Below, in pieces: positions 42,858 to 51,007 of a stretch of DNA of 64,000 nt. Numbering within the stretch: position 1 is the stretch's first letter; every line of letters starts with the position of its first letter. The position numbers and the translations under genes are program-made. Origin of the DNA: Alphaproteobacteria bacterium UBA1301 (GTDB lineage: Bacteria > Pseudomonadota > Alphaproteobacteria > Micropepsales > Micropepsaceae); contig DBUB01000002.1 in NCBI GenBank assembly GCA_002307725.1, forward strand, positions 333,824 through 397,823, given 5' to 3'. Below the pieces are notes generated by a model. It made no database searches, was not told where the DNA came from, and was given only the letters and a program-made list of their open reading frames with translations.

Positions 42858-43681
42858 CAGAACCCCAGTTTTTTCGCCATCAAGACGGCGCTTGTCGGAC
42901 ACAGCGACTTGGCTTGGCGGGTTGTGAGAATGGCGGTGGGCGCTTCGTCGCGGTCGCGGCGCTTGTAACCGATCTTGTCGAAGAACCCGGCGGCCGTTTT
43001 GGTGAGGAGCCAAGCGGTACGCGCGCCCTCGCGCATGGCGCGATAGGCAAGCAGCGGCACGAGATTGCGTCCGATCTTCTTGGTTTGAACGTTCGCCAGC
43101 ACGACAACCGAGCGCAGCAGTGCGTCGTGGCCGTACAGCTCGTAGCCGCCGAAACCGACCCGCGTCCCGGCCAGGGTGCGATAGGCGAAGAACCGCCGCC
43201 CCGACTCGGCGAGATCCTCGACCGGCAGATCGCCCGCGCGCAAGGCCGCGATCAGCGCTGGGTCGTCGGCCGCGATCCGGTCATCGCGGAGGAATTGGGC
43301 GCCATCTTCCTTAAAGGCATCGTTGCCGGGCTGGAGCGGCAGCACATCGAGCACGACATCCGAGGGCCGGCACAGGGCGACGCCGCGTTCGCTCGCCACG
43401 ATGGGGCGATTGATCAGGATTGGGTGCGCCACCATCGCATCGAGCAGTGCGGCCTCATCGGCGCTGTCGAGGCCAAGCTCAGCATACGGTGTCCCCTTCT
43501 TGCGGACGATGTCGCGCGCGGTGAGACCGGCACGGGCGATCAGGTCGACCAATGCTTCGCGCGACGGCGGCGTTGCGAGGTATTCGACCACGTCAGGATC
43601 GATCCCGAAGTGACGGATCAGCTTCAGCGTATTGCGCGAGGTGCCGCAATTGGGATTGTGATAGATGGTGACTGGGCTCAT
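42857..43681 (-). CDS. fused glutaredoxin-type arsenate reductase and ArsN2-like acetyltransferase
   Basis: 274 residues in two domains. Residues 1-115 are a glutaredoxin-dependent ArsC: catalytic Cys12 in HNPNCGTSRNT and the three arsenate-binding Arg at 60, 92 and 105. Residues about 135-274 are a GNAT domain of the ArsN2 type (LRAGDLPVEDL, VLANVQTKKIGRNLV, TKTAAGFFDKIGYK). ArsN2 proteins occur in ars operons and are thought to acetylate an arsenical. The fusion would link reduction with modification. Overlaps its neighbours on both sides (ATGA, TGATG). Confidence 0.9.
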   Translation of the reverse strand: MSPVTIYHNPNCGTSRNTLKLIRHFGIDPDVVEYLATPPSREALVDLIARAGLTARDIVRKKGTPYAELGLDSADEAALLDAMVAHPILINRPIVASERGVALCRPSDVVLDVLPLQPGNDAFKEDGAQFLRDDRIAADDPALIAALRAGDLPVEDLAESGRRFFAYRTLAGTRVGFGGYELYGHDALLRSVVVLANVQTKKIGRNLVPLLAYRAMREGARTAWLLTKTAAGFFDKIGYKRRDRDEAPTAILTTRQAKSLCPTSAVLMAKKLGF

Positions 43682-44190
43682 GGGTTGGTTGCACCTTCGC
43701 TGCGGCCGATATCCTTCAGCGCTTTGGTCAAGGCGATGCGTTCGATTTTGGCTAGCGGCAAGGCTGTGAACGCCGCGATTCTGTTCTTGAAATAACCGAA
43801 CGCCCGCACGAACGCCGCTTTCCGTTCCAGATCGTTGCCTGCCATGGCGGCCGGGTCTTCGATGCCCCAATGGGCCGACATGGGTTGCCCGGGCCAGATC
43901 GGGCAGACCTCGCCGGCGGCGGCGTCGCAAACCGTGAAGACGAAATCCAAGACCGGCGCACCGGGAGCCGCGAACTCCTCCCAACTTTTGGAGCGCGCCC
44001 CTTCGGTTGGATAGCCGAATTCCTGCAGCACTTGCAGCGCCAGGGGGTGGACCTCGCCCTTGGGATGGCTGCCCGCCGAGAAGGCGCGGAACCGGCTCCC
44101 GCCGTCTTTATTGAGGATGCTTTCGGCGAGGATCGAACGGGCCGAGTTGCCCGTGCAAAGGAACAAAACGTTGTAAATCCGCTCGGTCAT
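43678..44190 (-). CDS. arsC: thioredoxin-type arsenate reductase (LMW-phosphatase fold)
   Basis: 170 residues. P-loop LFLCTGNSARS with Cys12 and Arg18, the acid in WGIEDPA (DPA motif), and two further Cys (88 and 96) near the positions of the disulfide cascade of S. aureus ArsC. Reduces As(V) to As(III). It is the second arsenate reductase in the operon and of an unrelated fold to the ArsC domain that follows. The stop overlaps the start of the fusion gene (ATGA). Confidence 0.92.
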   Translation of the reverse strand: MTERIYNVLFLCTGNSARSILAESILNKDGGSRFRAFSAGSHPKGEVHPLALQVLQEFGYPTEGARSKSWEEFAAPGAPVLDFVFTVCDAAAGEVCPIWPGQPMSAHWGIEDPAAMAGNDLERKAAFVRAFGYFKNRIAAFTALPLAKIERIALTKALKDIGRSEGATNP

Positions 44191-44205
44191 GCAGCACCTG
44201 TCTGA

Positions 44206-44349
44206 TCAGAGTTGGAAGAATGCAACGGCGTAAGCGAGAAAGCCCAAGGCGCCGAACATCGACACGATGACGAGAAGGGCTCGTCCGGAGACCGGCGCTA
44301 CCTCGCGGTCGGGGCCGCCGACGCAGCAGCCGCTCATGGGGACTCGCAT
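44206..44349 (-). CDS. small membrane peptide of the ars operon (47 aa)
   Basis: Frame starting MRVPMSGCCVGGPDREV, followed by a single TM helix (about 22-44, ALLVIVSMFGALGFLAYAVAFF). ATG 44349 overlaps the arsM stop (TGATG) and GGAGG lies 6 nt before it, which strongly supports translation; a second Met at residue 5 is an alternative. The vicinal Cys pair at residues 8-9 before the membrane helix could bind As(III) like the Cys pairs in ArsR and ArsM. arsC follows after 15 bp. No known family recognised. Confidence 0.75.
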   Translation of the reverse strand: MRVPMSGCCVGGPDREVAPVSGRALLVIVSMFGALGFLAYAVAFFQL

Positions 44350-45161
44350 CAGGCGCCTCCACAGCAGCAACCACCGCGCGGCTTGATGGCACGGATGAAG
44401 GCGCTGACGAACTTCTTGTCGATGTAAGGTGCCACGGTGTCGAAATCGACGCCCTTGTTCTTGAACCAGTCGCGGGCGACTTCGGCTTCATAGATCTGAG
44501 TGGCTTCGATGCCGATATGGGCGAATCCGGCGGCTTCGAGTTTGGCTGTGTATTCGACATCGGACAGCGCGCCGGCAACGCAGCCGGCCCATAAGAGCAT
44601 GTTGTGGCGGATTTGTTCCGGCACTTCGCCGCGCACCACAATATCGGATACTGCGAACCGTCCACCGGGCTTCAACACCCGGAACGCTTCCCGCAGCACT
44701 TTGTCCTTGTCGCCGGAGAGGTTGATGACGCAGTTGGAGATGATCACGTCGACCGAATCATCCGCCAGCGGAATGACTTCGATCTCGCCTTTGAGGAATT
44801 CGACGTTGGTGAGACCCGAGCGGGCCTTGTTCTCAGCCGCCAGCGCCAGCATTTCGTCGGTCATGTCGAGACCATAGGCTTTGCCGGACGGGCCCACGCG
44901 GCGGGCCGAAAGCAGCACGTCGATGCCGCCGCCGGAGCCGAGATCGAGTACGGTCTCGCCGGGTTTCAGTTCGGCCAAGGCGGTCGGATTGCCGCAACCG
45001 AGCGAAGCCAAAACGGCTTTCTCCGGCAGCGAGTCGATTTGGGCCGCGTCGTAAAGCTGGGTCTTCGCTTCCTCGCCGCAGCACGAGGTTTCACCGGTGG
45101 TGCTGACACGCTTGGCGGCTTCGGCATATTTGCTACGAACGGTGTCTTTCACGTCGCTCAT
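44349..45161 (-). CDS. arsM: arsenite S-adenosylmethionine methyltransferase ArsM
   Basis: 270 residues. SAM motif VLDLGSGGGIDVLLSA (71-86), and the three catalytic Cys of ArsM at positions 56 (SLGCGNP), 144 (SNCVINL) and 194 (WAGCVAG). Extra Cys pairs occur at 27-28 and at the C-terminus (GGCCCGG, 265-267), both common in bacterial ArsM. Methylates As(III) to volatile or less-bound species. ATG overlaps the arsR stop (ATGA). Confidence 0.96.
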   Translation of the reverse strand: MSDVKDTVRSKYAEAAKRVSTTGETSCCGEEAKTQLYDAAQIDSLPEKAVLASLGCGNPTALAELKPGETVLDLGSGGGIDVLLSARRVGPSGKAYGLDMTDEMLALAAENKARSGLTNVEFLKGEIEVIPLADDSVDVIISNCVINLSGDKDKVLREAFRVLKPGGRFAVSDIVVRGEVPEQIRHNMLLWAGCVAGALSDVEYTAKLEAAGFAHIGIEATQIYEAEVARDWFKNKGVDFDTVAPYIDKKFVSAFIRAIKPRGGCCCGGA

Positions 45162-45511
45162 GGAAGGTCCTTTTCACAACAGGTGACATTCTTGGGTTCG
45201 ACGACCTGATTACGGGTGCAGCATTCGGCATAGAGGAAGGCGAGCAGCTCCTGCAGCGCCGCATGATTGGCGGCATAGCGCAGGAACACGCCTTCGCGCT
45301 TGACGGTGATGAGGCCCTCGTTCTTCAGCTTGTCGAGATGATGGGACAGGGTGGAATTCGGAATACCGAGGTCTTCGCCGATCTCGCCGACCACCATGCC
45401 GACCGGATGCGCCGCGAGCAGCAAACGGATGATGCGCAAGCGTGGCTCCGTTCCCATCGCGGACAGCATGTCGGCGAAGCGCACGACTTGTTCCTGATCG
45501 TCGGCGGGCAT
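45158..45511 (-). CDS. arsR: arsenic-responsive repressor ArsR
   Basis: 117 residues, winged-helix ArsR/SmtB type. Recognition helix region NSTLSHHLDKLKNEGL, wing KREGVFLRYA. As(III) sensing is indicated by C-terminal vicinal Cys pairs (97-98 and 111-112), the arrangement of the AfArsR type, not the E. coli CVC in helix 3. ATG 45511 is chosen because GGAGGTTGGT lies directly before it; an ATG four codons upstream overlaps this ribosome site. First gene of the operon. Confidence 0.93.
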   Translation of the reverse strand: MPADDQEQVVRFADMLSAMGTEPRLRIIRLLLAAHPVGMVVGEIGEDLGIPNSTLSHHLDKLKNEGLITVKREGVFLRYAANHAALQELLAFLYAECCTRNQVVEPKNVTCCEKDLP

Positions 45512-45529
45512 ACCAACCTCCATAATTTC

Positions 45530-45555
45530 TATGTTTCTACATATATCGAAATATA
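45530..45555. promoter_or_regulatory. two tandem ArsR operator-like dyads
   Basis: TATGTTTCTACATA (45530-45543) and TATATCGAAATATA (45542-45555) are both 14 bp with perfect 5-bp arms and a 4-nt centre, overlapping by 2 bp. They lie 19-44 bp before the arsR start in a locally AT-rich stretch, where an autoregulatory ArsR would bind. Confidence 0.6.
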
Positions 45556-45609
45556 GAGTACGGCAAGTGGCAGGCAGTCGCAGCCGGACTGGTTACGGCA
45601 ATGGGGACT

Positions 45610-45713
45610 AGAGCGCTTCACCGAAAAGTGGAATCCGGTTTTCGGCCAGGAAGCGCGACAAACAAAAGACTTAGAGCGTTTCATCGTTTCTGTGAAACGG
45701 TGAAACGCTCTAA
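45610..45713. repeat. RIME-like intergenic repeat, copy 1
   Basis: 104 bp made of two palindromes. The first has an outer arm GCGCTTC/GAAGCGC around CCGAAAA/TTTTCGG. The second, 45671-45713, is a 20-bp stem (19 matches, one G-U) with a TGT loop. Size and two-palindrome layout resemble the RIME1 elements of rhizobia. Its right end supplies the TAG stop of the PAS_5 gene. Copy 2 is at 48526. Confidence 0.75.
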
Positions 45714-46306
45714 GACGGCGTAGCGAGGTCGAGTTTTGCGCGGGTTTCGGCTTCGACCACGTTCCACGGCCGTTTGCCGTCGAAAGCTATGCCGATCAGG
45801 ATAAACTTGGTGAGGCCGTTGTCGGAAGCGAGCGGGGCGCAGAAGTATTCGGCCACCAGGTAGGATTTGTCGAAGGTGTCGGCGCGCAGGACGAGCCGCA
45901 CCGGCTTGCCGGACAAGAGCGGCAGATCAGACAGAGCGTACCACCGCGGCAGGTATTTCTCCGGCACAACCTCATCGACGTATTTGCCGGTGAGTTCGCC
46001 GTAATATTGCACGATGCCGCTGCCCATCAGGCGTACCCGGTAGCGCCGCTGCAGGTCTTCCCCGATCCGTTCGTAGATGGCGATGTTGCGCATGAAGGGC
46101 TGCAGTTTGCGCGCTGTCATCGCGTTGCGCAGCGGTATGCCGTCCTTGGCTTCATCCCGCCACAGTGCGAGCAGATCCGACAACGTCGGGTTGTCAAAGG
46201 CGCAACTGGCGTCGCACAGGATCGGCCAGCCGCCCGCGGCGGCCGCCTTGTTGAAGGCGGAGGCGCTGGCAATCTCCGCGGGAAGATTTTTTGGTAAGAC
46301 GGGCAT
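45710..46306 (-). CDS. PAS_5 domain protein
   Basis: 198 residues. The PAS_5 (DUF1488-unrelated, PF07310 type) pattern is clear: LSDLLALWRDEAKDGIPLRNAMTARKLQPFMRNIAIYE, YRVRLMGSGIVQYYGELTGKYVDEVVP and LPLLSGKPVRLV. These stand-alone PAS-like proteins are abundant in alphaproteobacteria and have no proven function. The stop codon lies inside the RIME-like repeat. Confidence 0.82.
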   Translation of the reverse strand: MPVLPKNLPAEIASASAFNKAAAAGGWPILCDASCAFDNPTLSDLLALWRDEAKDGIPLRNAMTARKLQPFMRNIAIYERIGEDLQRRYRVRLMGSGIVQYYGELTGKYVDEVVPEKYLPRWYALSDLPLLSGKPVRLVLRADTFDKSYLVAEYFCAPLASDNGLTKFILIGIAFDGKRPWNVVEAETRAKLDLATPS

Positions 46307-46609
46307 ACAGATCCAGAAAAATATAAAGTACTCGGATGATCGTGCGGAATGGGTTAACGCCGTACTTGCTGTGACGTTCGCGTACGGATTGTTTTAATGC
46401 AAGTCGCAATGCCGCGCCGAGGTTGCGGCCGCGCGCTTTGGGCGCAAACACGTGGCACATCGGGCACGATTAGGTTTTTTATCGCGATCCGCCGTGGCGC
46501 CGGCGCCAATTCCGGCCAGAACGATTTCAATTGCACCGGCGGCTGTAATCGGCATGGACGGTTGCCGCCGCGATTGCTAGGAAGGTGCAACCCTGGAGGG
46601 ACAAGCGGG
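46307..46609. other. divergent intergenic region without a gene
   Basis: 303 bp between the PAS_5 start and the DedA-like start. I see no coding frame with a ribosome site and no clear hairpin or repeat. One TTAAC occurs at 46355. Confidence 0.5.
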
Positions 46610-47227
46610 ATGGTTGACGATACGGCGCGCGCCAAACGCAGCGGAGTCATTCGCCGAGGCTATGCCTGGATGATGGCAAAGGCGCAAGGCCCGCAAGCCT
46701 TGTGGGCTCTGGCCGCCTTCGCCTTTGCGGAAGCGTCGTTCTTTCCGATTCCGCCCGACGTCATGCTGCTACCGATGATGGTGGCCGATCGCAATCGCGC
46801 CTTCCGGCTGGCGGCGTGGTGCGCGCTATGGTCGGTGATCGGCGGTTGCTTCGGCTATCTGATCGGTATGTTCTTCTGGGACACCGCGGGGATGGCGATC
46901 ATTCACCTGTTCCATATTCCCTTGGCGAAGGTCGATCATGTGCGCGATCTTTATCAGGCCAATGCCTATTGGATCGCGATCCAAGGCCTGACGCCCATTC
47001 CCTTCAAGCTGGTGACGATTTCGTCAGGTCTGGCGGGCGTGTTCTTCCCCTATTTCCTGTTCTTCGCGGCCCTGGCGCGTAGCGTGCGCTTTGTGGTGAT
47101 CGAAGGCCTGCTGGTCCATTTCTTCGGCGACCAGGCCAAGGAGATTCTCGACAAGTACATGGAGGCCGCCCTGGTCATTTTCCTGATTGCGGTGGTGGCG
47201 GGAATTTTGGTGATTGTGCTGGTGTAG
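46610..47227 (+). CDS. DedA/YqaA-type membrane protein
   Basis: 205 residues with four to five TM helices. The SNARE-associated/VTT pattern is present: FAEASFFPIPPDVMLLPMMV near the N-terminus, GGCFGYLIGMFFWD, and GLTPIPFKLVTISSGLAGV. YqaA-like DedA members support lipid or envelope homeostasis, likely as lipid scramblases or transporters. ATG 46610 follows GGAGGG. Confidence 0.85.
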   Translation: MVDDTARAKRSGVIRRGYAWMMAKAQGPQALWALAAFAFAEASFFPIPPDVMLLPMMVADRNRAFRLAAWCALWSVIGGCFGYLIGMFFWDTAGMAIIHLFHIPLAKVDHVRDLYQANAYWIAIQGLTPIPFKLVTISSGLAGVFFPYFLFFAALARSVRFVVIEGLLVHFFGDQAKEILDKYMEAALVIFLIAVVAGILVIVLV

Positions 47228-47285
47228 CCCTGCGCGACTCCGCTGGCCATGAAACCGCCGCAGGCGGGAGCGATGGATCGCCCTC

Positions 47286-48527
47286 ATGGTGCAAAAACTG
47301 GCCTCTATCGCCGCCATTCTGTTCACGACGCTGATTTTTCTCGTCGGCAACGGGCTCTTGGGTACGCTGATTCCGGTGCGGGCCCATCTCGAGGGCTTTG
47401 CCACCGTCACGATTGGCGTGATCGGCTCGGCTTATTTTGCCGGCTTCCTGATCGGCTGCTTTACCGGCCCGCGCTGGCTCGCCCGCGTCGGCCATGTCCG
47501 CACCTTTAGCGTCTGCGCCGGGATTTGTGCCGCGGCCACGCTCAGCCAGTCGATTCTGGTCAACGAAGTGAGCTGGATTTTCTTGCGCGGCCTGTTCGGC
47601 TTCGCCGCTGCCAACATCTACATCACCCTGGAAAGCTGGCTTAACGACCGCGCCAAGAATGAGACCCGCGGGGTGATCTTCTCATCCTATCTGGGGGTCA
47701 ACTTCGCCGGGTTGATGATCGGCCAGCTTCTGTTCGCCACCGCCAAGCCCTCGACCTTCGTGCTGTTCTCGATGGCGTGCATTTTTTACGCCCTGTGCCT
47801 GATCCCGGTCGGTCTCACCGATTTGAAACAGCCGGTGCCGGCGCCGGTGCCGAAGCTCAGGCCGTTCCGGCTCTTCAAGATTTCACCGGTGGGCGTGGCG
47901 GGCTGTATCGCGGTCGGGCTTGCCAACAACGCGGTGTGGACCATGGCGCCGGTCTATGCCCAGGCCGAGGGGCTGTCGAGCGGCGGCGTGGCGCTGTTCA
48001 TGGTCGCCTTCACCCTCGGCGGCATGCTGGTGCAGCTACCGGTCGGGCGGCTGTCCGATCACATCGACCGGCGCTGGGTGATCGCCGGAACCTGCGCGCT
48101 GGCGGCAGTTGCGGGCGTTTTGATCGGGCTGTTCGGCGGCCGCGGCAACCTTCACGTCATGCTCATCACCATCGGTGTCTTTGGCGTTCTGATGCTGCCG
48201 CTTTATGCGCTGTCGGTCGCCCACGCCAACGACCGCATTCCGCGCCAGTCCTTCGTCGAGGCCTCGGCGACGCTGCTGCTTATCAACTCGATCGCGTCGG
48301 TGATCGGCCCAACCTTCGCCGCCGCGGTGATGGACCGCTTCGGCGCCCCGGCGCTGTTTTTCTTTACCGCGGCGGTGCACACGATGATGCTGGTGTTCAC
48401 GCTGCTCCGCCTCAGCGCACGCGGCGGCGCTCAGGTGAAGGAACCCTTTGCGCCTCTGCCGCCAGAATCCACCGCGCTCGAACTGGATCCGCGCCAGGCC
48501 GGACCGAAGGCGGAAGAGATCGTTTAA
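47286..48527 (+). CDS. MFS transporter (YcaD-like)
   Basis: 413 residues, 12 TM helices. Motif in loop 2-3 is weak (FTGPRWLARVGHVRTF) but FGFAAANIYITLESWLNDRA and SSYLGVNFAGLMIGQLLF match the YcaD/YfkF group of 'MFS_1-like' uptake/efflux proteins; PVGRLSDHIDRRWVI is the second-half motif A. Substrate unknown. The stop codon TAA sits at the left edge of the second RIME-like repeat. Confidence 0.85.
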   Translation: MVQKLASIAAILFTTLIFLVGNGLLGTLIPVRAHLEGFATVTIGVIGSAYFAGFLIGCFTGPRWLARVGHVRTFSVCAGICAAATLSQSILVNEVSWIFLRGLFGFAAANIYITLESWLNDRAKNETRGVIFSSYLGVNFAGLMIGQLLFATAKPSTFVLFSMACIFYALCLIPVGLTDLKQPVPAPVPKLRPFRLFKISPVGVAGCIAVGLANNAVWTMAPVYAQAEGLSSGGVALFMVAFTLGGMLVQLPVGRLSDHIDRRWVIAGTCALAAVAGVLIGLFGGRGNLHVMLITIGVFGVLMLPLYALSVAHANDRIPRQSFVEASATLLLINSIASVIGPTFAAAVMDRFGAPALFFFTAAVHTMMLVFTLLRLSARGGAQVKEPFAPLPPESTALELDPRQAGPKAEEIV

Positions 48528-48633
48528 AGCGCTTTCAGGAAAAGTGCCCGCGCGTTGCGCGCTAACTAAGAGTGGGCGTGCAAAGCACGCCGGGCGGTTT
48601 TCCGTCCGAAAACGCGACAATTAAAGACTCTAA
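48526..48633. repeat. RIME-like intergenic repeat, copy 2, with hairpins at its apex
   Basis: Shares with copy 1 the outline (A)AAGCGCTTTC-GGAAAAGTG ... GGTTTTCC ... AACGCGACAA-(A)-AAGACT-CTAA. The main stem (11 of 13 paired) carries at its tip about 45 bp holding two extra hairpins, GCGCG-TTG-CGCGC (48550-48562) and GGCGTGC-AAA-GCACGCC (48575-48591). Its right end gives the TAG stop of cheW. Confidence 0.7.
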
Positions 48634-49079
48634 TTCAGCGTGACGGTCAGGCCTTCGATACCGAGCAGCGTCACCATGCGTCCGTCACGCACCGCGATGC
48701 CGTCGATGAAATTATCCCCGCCGCAGTGCATGATGTCGGGCGGCGGCTGGATGTCTTCGGCGCCGAGGGTGATGATGTCCGACACCGCATCGACCAGCAG
48801 GCCGGACTGCCGCGTGCCGGTGTTGATCACGATGATGACGTGTTTGGGTGTCACCTCAGTCATGCCGAGGCCAAGGCGCGCTTTGAGATCGACCACCGGC
48901 AACACCATGCCGCGCAGATTGATCACGCCGCGCACGTAATCAGGCACATGCGGTAGCGCGGTGGTATCCGTCCAGCCGCGGATTTCGCGAATTGCCATGA
49001 TGTTCGAGGCGAATTCCTGACCGTTGGCGATGAAGGTGATGTACTGGCGATCGTCGCCTTGGCTCTCGTTGTCACGCAT
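48630..49079 (-). CDS. cheW: chemotaxis adaptor CheW
   Basis: 149 residues linking chemoreceptors to CheA. Typical elements: YITFIANGQEFASNIMAIREI, HVPDYVRGVINLRGMVLPVVDLKARLG and GLLVDAVSDIITLGAEDIQPPP. ATG 49079 follows GAGAGACGCT; a GTG four codons upstream is possible. It lies 59 bp after the chemoreceptor gene. cheA and cheY are not in view, so this is an outlying pair. Confidence 0.92.
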   Translation of the reverse strand: MRDNESQGDDRQYITFIANGQEFASNIMAIREIRGWTDTTALPHVPDYVRGVINLRGMVLPVVDLKARLGLGMTEVTPKHVIIVINTGTRQSGLLVDAVSDIITLGAEDIQPPPDIMHCGGDNFIDGIAVRDGRMVTLLGIEGLTVTLN

Positions 49080-49138
49080 AGCGTCTCTCACAAATCAAAT
49101 TGTGATGCCGCGACTGGGTGGCCGTGGCATCACAGGGT

Positions 49139-51007
49139 TCAGAACTCGGTCCAATCGCTGTCCGGCGCGGCCGACGCGGCGCGGGATGCGGCGGAGGTAG
49201 CAACACGCCGGGCGCCCCCCGTTGCCGGGCGCGGCGCCTGAGGCGCCTGGCGGGCATAGGGTTTTTTCGGGGCGGCTGCAGCCCTGGCTGTCTCGCCGAC
49301 CGCAAAGAAGCCCACCAGATTGGAGAGGGTCTTGGTCTCGCCGGCAAGATTGCGTGAGGCGGCGGTCGACTGTTCAACCATGGCCGCGTTCTGCTGGGTG
49401 ACCTGATCCATTTGGCTTACGGCGGCATTGACCTGCTCGATGCCGGTCGACTGCTGTTCGGCGGCCATCGCCATCTCACTGACCAAAGCATTGATTTGCA
49501 GCACCTGATCGACGATGCGCTTCAAGGCCTCGCCGGATTCGCCGACGAACTTGACGCCGTTATCGACGTGTTGGCCGGAGGTTTGGATCAGCGCCTTGAT
49601 CTGTTTGGCCGCTTCGGATGAGCGCTGCGCCAGGGCGCGCACTTCGCTCGCCACCACCGCAAAGCCCTTGCCCGCCTCGCCGGCGCGCGCCGCTTCGACC
49701 CCGGCATTGAGGGCCAAAAGATTGGTCTGGAAGGCGATCTCGTCGATCACGCCGATGATGTCGGTGATCTGCCGGGAGGACTGCGCAATGGAGTCCATGG
49801 CATGGATTGCGGTTTCGACCACGCGGCCGCCGTCTTCGGCTGCCGCTTTCGCATCTGTGACGCTGTGCGAAGCGTCCTTGGCATTGGCCGCGGTCTTCTT
49901 GACGGTAGCGGTGATTTCTTCCAGCGCCGCGGCGGTTTCTTCGAGGGAGGCTGCCTGCTGCTCGGTGCGGCGCGACAGGTCGTCGGCGGCTTGGCTGATC
50001 TCGCCGGCGCCGGTTTCGATTTCGGTGGTCGCGCCGAGGACTTTTTTCATCGTGTCCTGCAGCCGCGTCATTGCCTCGTTGAAGTCCCGCTTCAGCTTGG
50101 CGAAGTCGCCCGTCAGCTCGGCCGCGACGCGATGGGTGAGATTGCCCTTGGCGAGATGGTCGAGGCCAGCGCCGATCGAAGCGACGATCACCTGGGTCTG
50201 CTCTTCCTTGGCGCGCTCGGCTGCCGCGAGTTGGTTTTTGAACCCGGTCATTGCTTCGGCGAGCTGTCCGATTTCGTCGGCCTGATCGGCATGCGGCACG
50301 TGAGTCTGAAGATTGCCGGCGGCCAATTCGCCCATTGCCGTGGTCATATTGCGCAGCGGCGCCGAAATCGCCCGCATCAGCGCGTATCCGGCTGCGGCGC
50401 AGAAGGCGATGGCCAGCGCCAGTGCGATGAAAATCAACAGGCGGGCGTTGCCATAGACGGTTTGGCTCTTGTCGGCGGCCGCTTTGCCCGATGTCTGGTT
50501 GAAATTCATGTCGTCGTCGGCAGCGGCAATAAGCACGCTGAAGGCAGCCTTCATCGGGCCTTGAAAGTAAGCGATGGCAGCGTCCTTGCCCTGGGTCTTC
50601 AGAATCTCTTCGACCTTGGCCTGCATCGGATCGTAAGCGGCGCGGGCGGCGACGATTTTTTCGGCCATGGCCTTTTCTTCGGCCGTGGTCACTGTCGGCA
50701 GGTATTTGTTCCAGTTCTCGTCGGCTTGCGGCAGATAGATTTGCAGGTTCTTGACCTGGGCCGCGTGCTCCTCGTCGGTCGTTGCCATGACGTAATTGCC
50801 TTGGGCGACACGGTAGCGCGTCATGAAATACTCGTACCGGCCGAGATCGGCGATTGCCGGCATCCAGTTGGTGGCGATGTCGGCGGTCGCGTCGTTCATT
50901 TTGGACAAACTGCTGACCGCAAACAGCCCCAGCGCGGCCGTCACCACCAGGATGCAAGTGAACACCCCAACGAGCTTCTTACTCACAGGCAAATCTTTGA
51001 ACCGCAT
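49139..51007 (-). CDS. methyl-accepting chemotaxis protein
   Basis: 622 residues. TM1 about 12-32, a four-helix-bundle periplasmic domain, TM2 about 188-212, HAMP, a second HAMP-like stretch (about 285-345), and the kinase-control hairpin with DEIAFQTNLLALNAGVEAARAGEAGKGFAVVASEVRALAQRS (G replaces the more common A in NAAVEAARAG). It ends in DWTEF, which fits the xWxxF CheR/CheB-tether pattern, after a Pro/Ala linker. GAGGAAATACG before the ATG. The ligand is not identifiable. Confidence 0.95.
   Translation of the reverse strand: MRFKDLPVSKKLVGVFTCILVVTAALGLFAVSSLSKMNDATADIATNWMPAIADLGRYEYFMTRYRVAQGNYVMATTDEEHAAQVKNLQIYLPQADENWNKYLPTVTTAEEKAMAEKIVAARAAYDPMQAKVEEILKTQGKDAAIAYFQGPMKAAFSVLIAAADDDMNFNQTSGKAAADKSQTVYGNARLLIFIALALAIAFCAAAGYALMRAISAPLRNMTTAMGELAAGNLQTHVPHADQADEIGQLAEAMTGFKNQLAAAERAKEEQTQVIVASIGAGLDHLAKGNLTHRVAAELTGDFAKLKRDFNEAMTRLQDTMKKVLGATTEIETGAGEISQAADDLSRRTEQQAASLEETAAALEEITATVKKTAANAKDASHSVTDAKAAAEDGGRVVETAIHAMDSIAQSSRQITDIIGVIDEIAFQTNLLALNAGVEAARAGEAGKGFAVVASEVRALAQRSSEAAKQIKALIQTSGQHVDNGVKFVGESGEALKRIVDQVLQINALVSEMAMAAEQQSTGIEQVNAAVSQMDQVTQQNAAMVEQSTAASRNLAGETKTLSNLVGFFAVGETARAAAAPKKPYARQAPQAPRPATGGARRVATSAASRAASAAPDSDWTEF

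Noticed and set aside
45600..45713. insertion-sequence remnant
   Set aside because: No transposase frame or target duplication; the two-palindrome structure fits a short non-coding repeat better.
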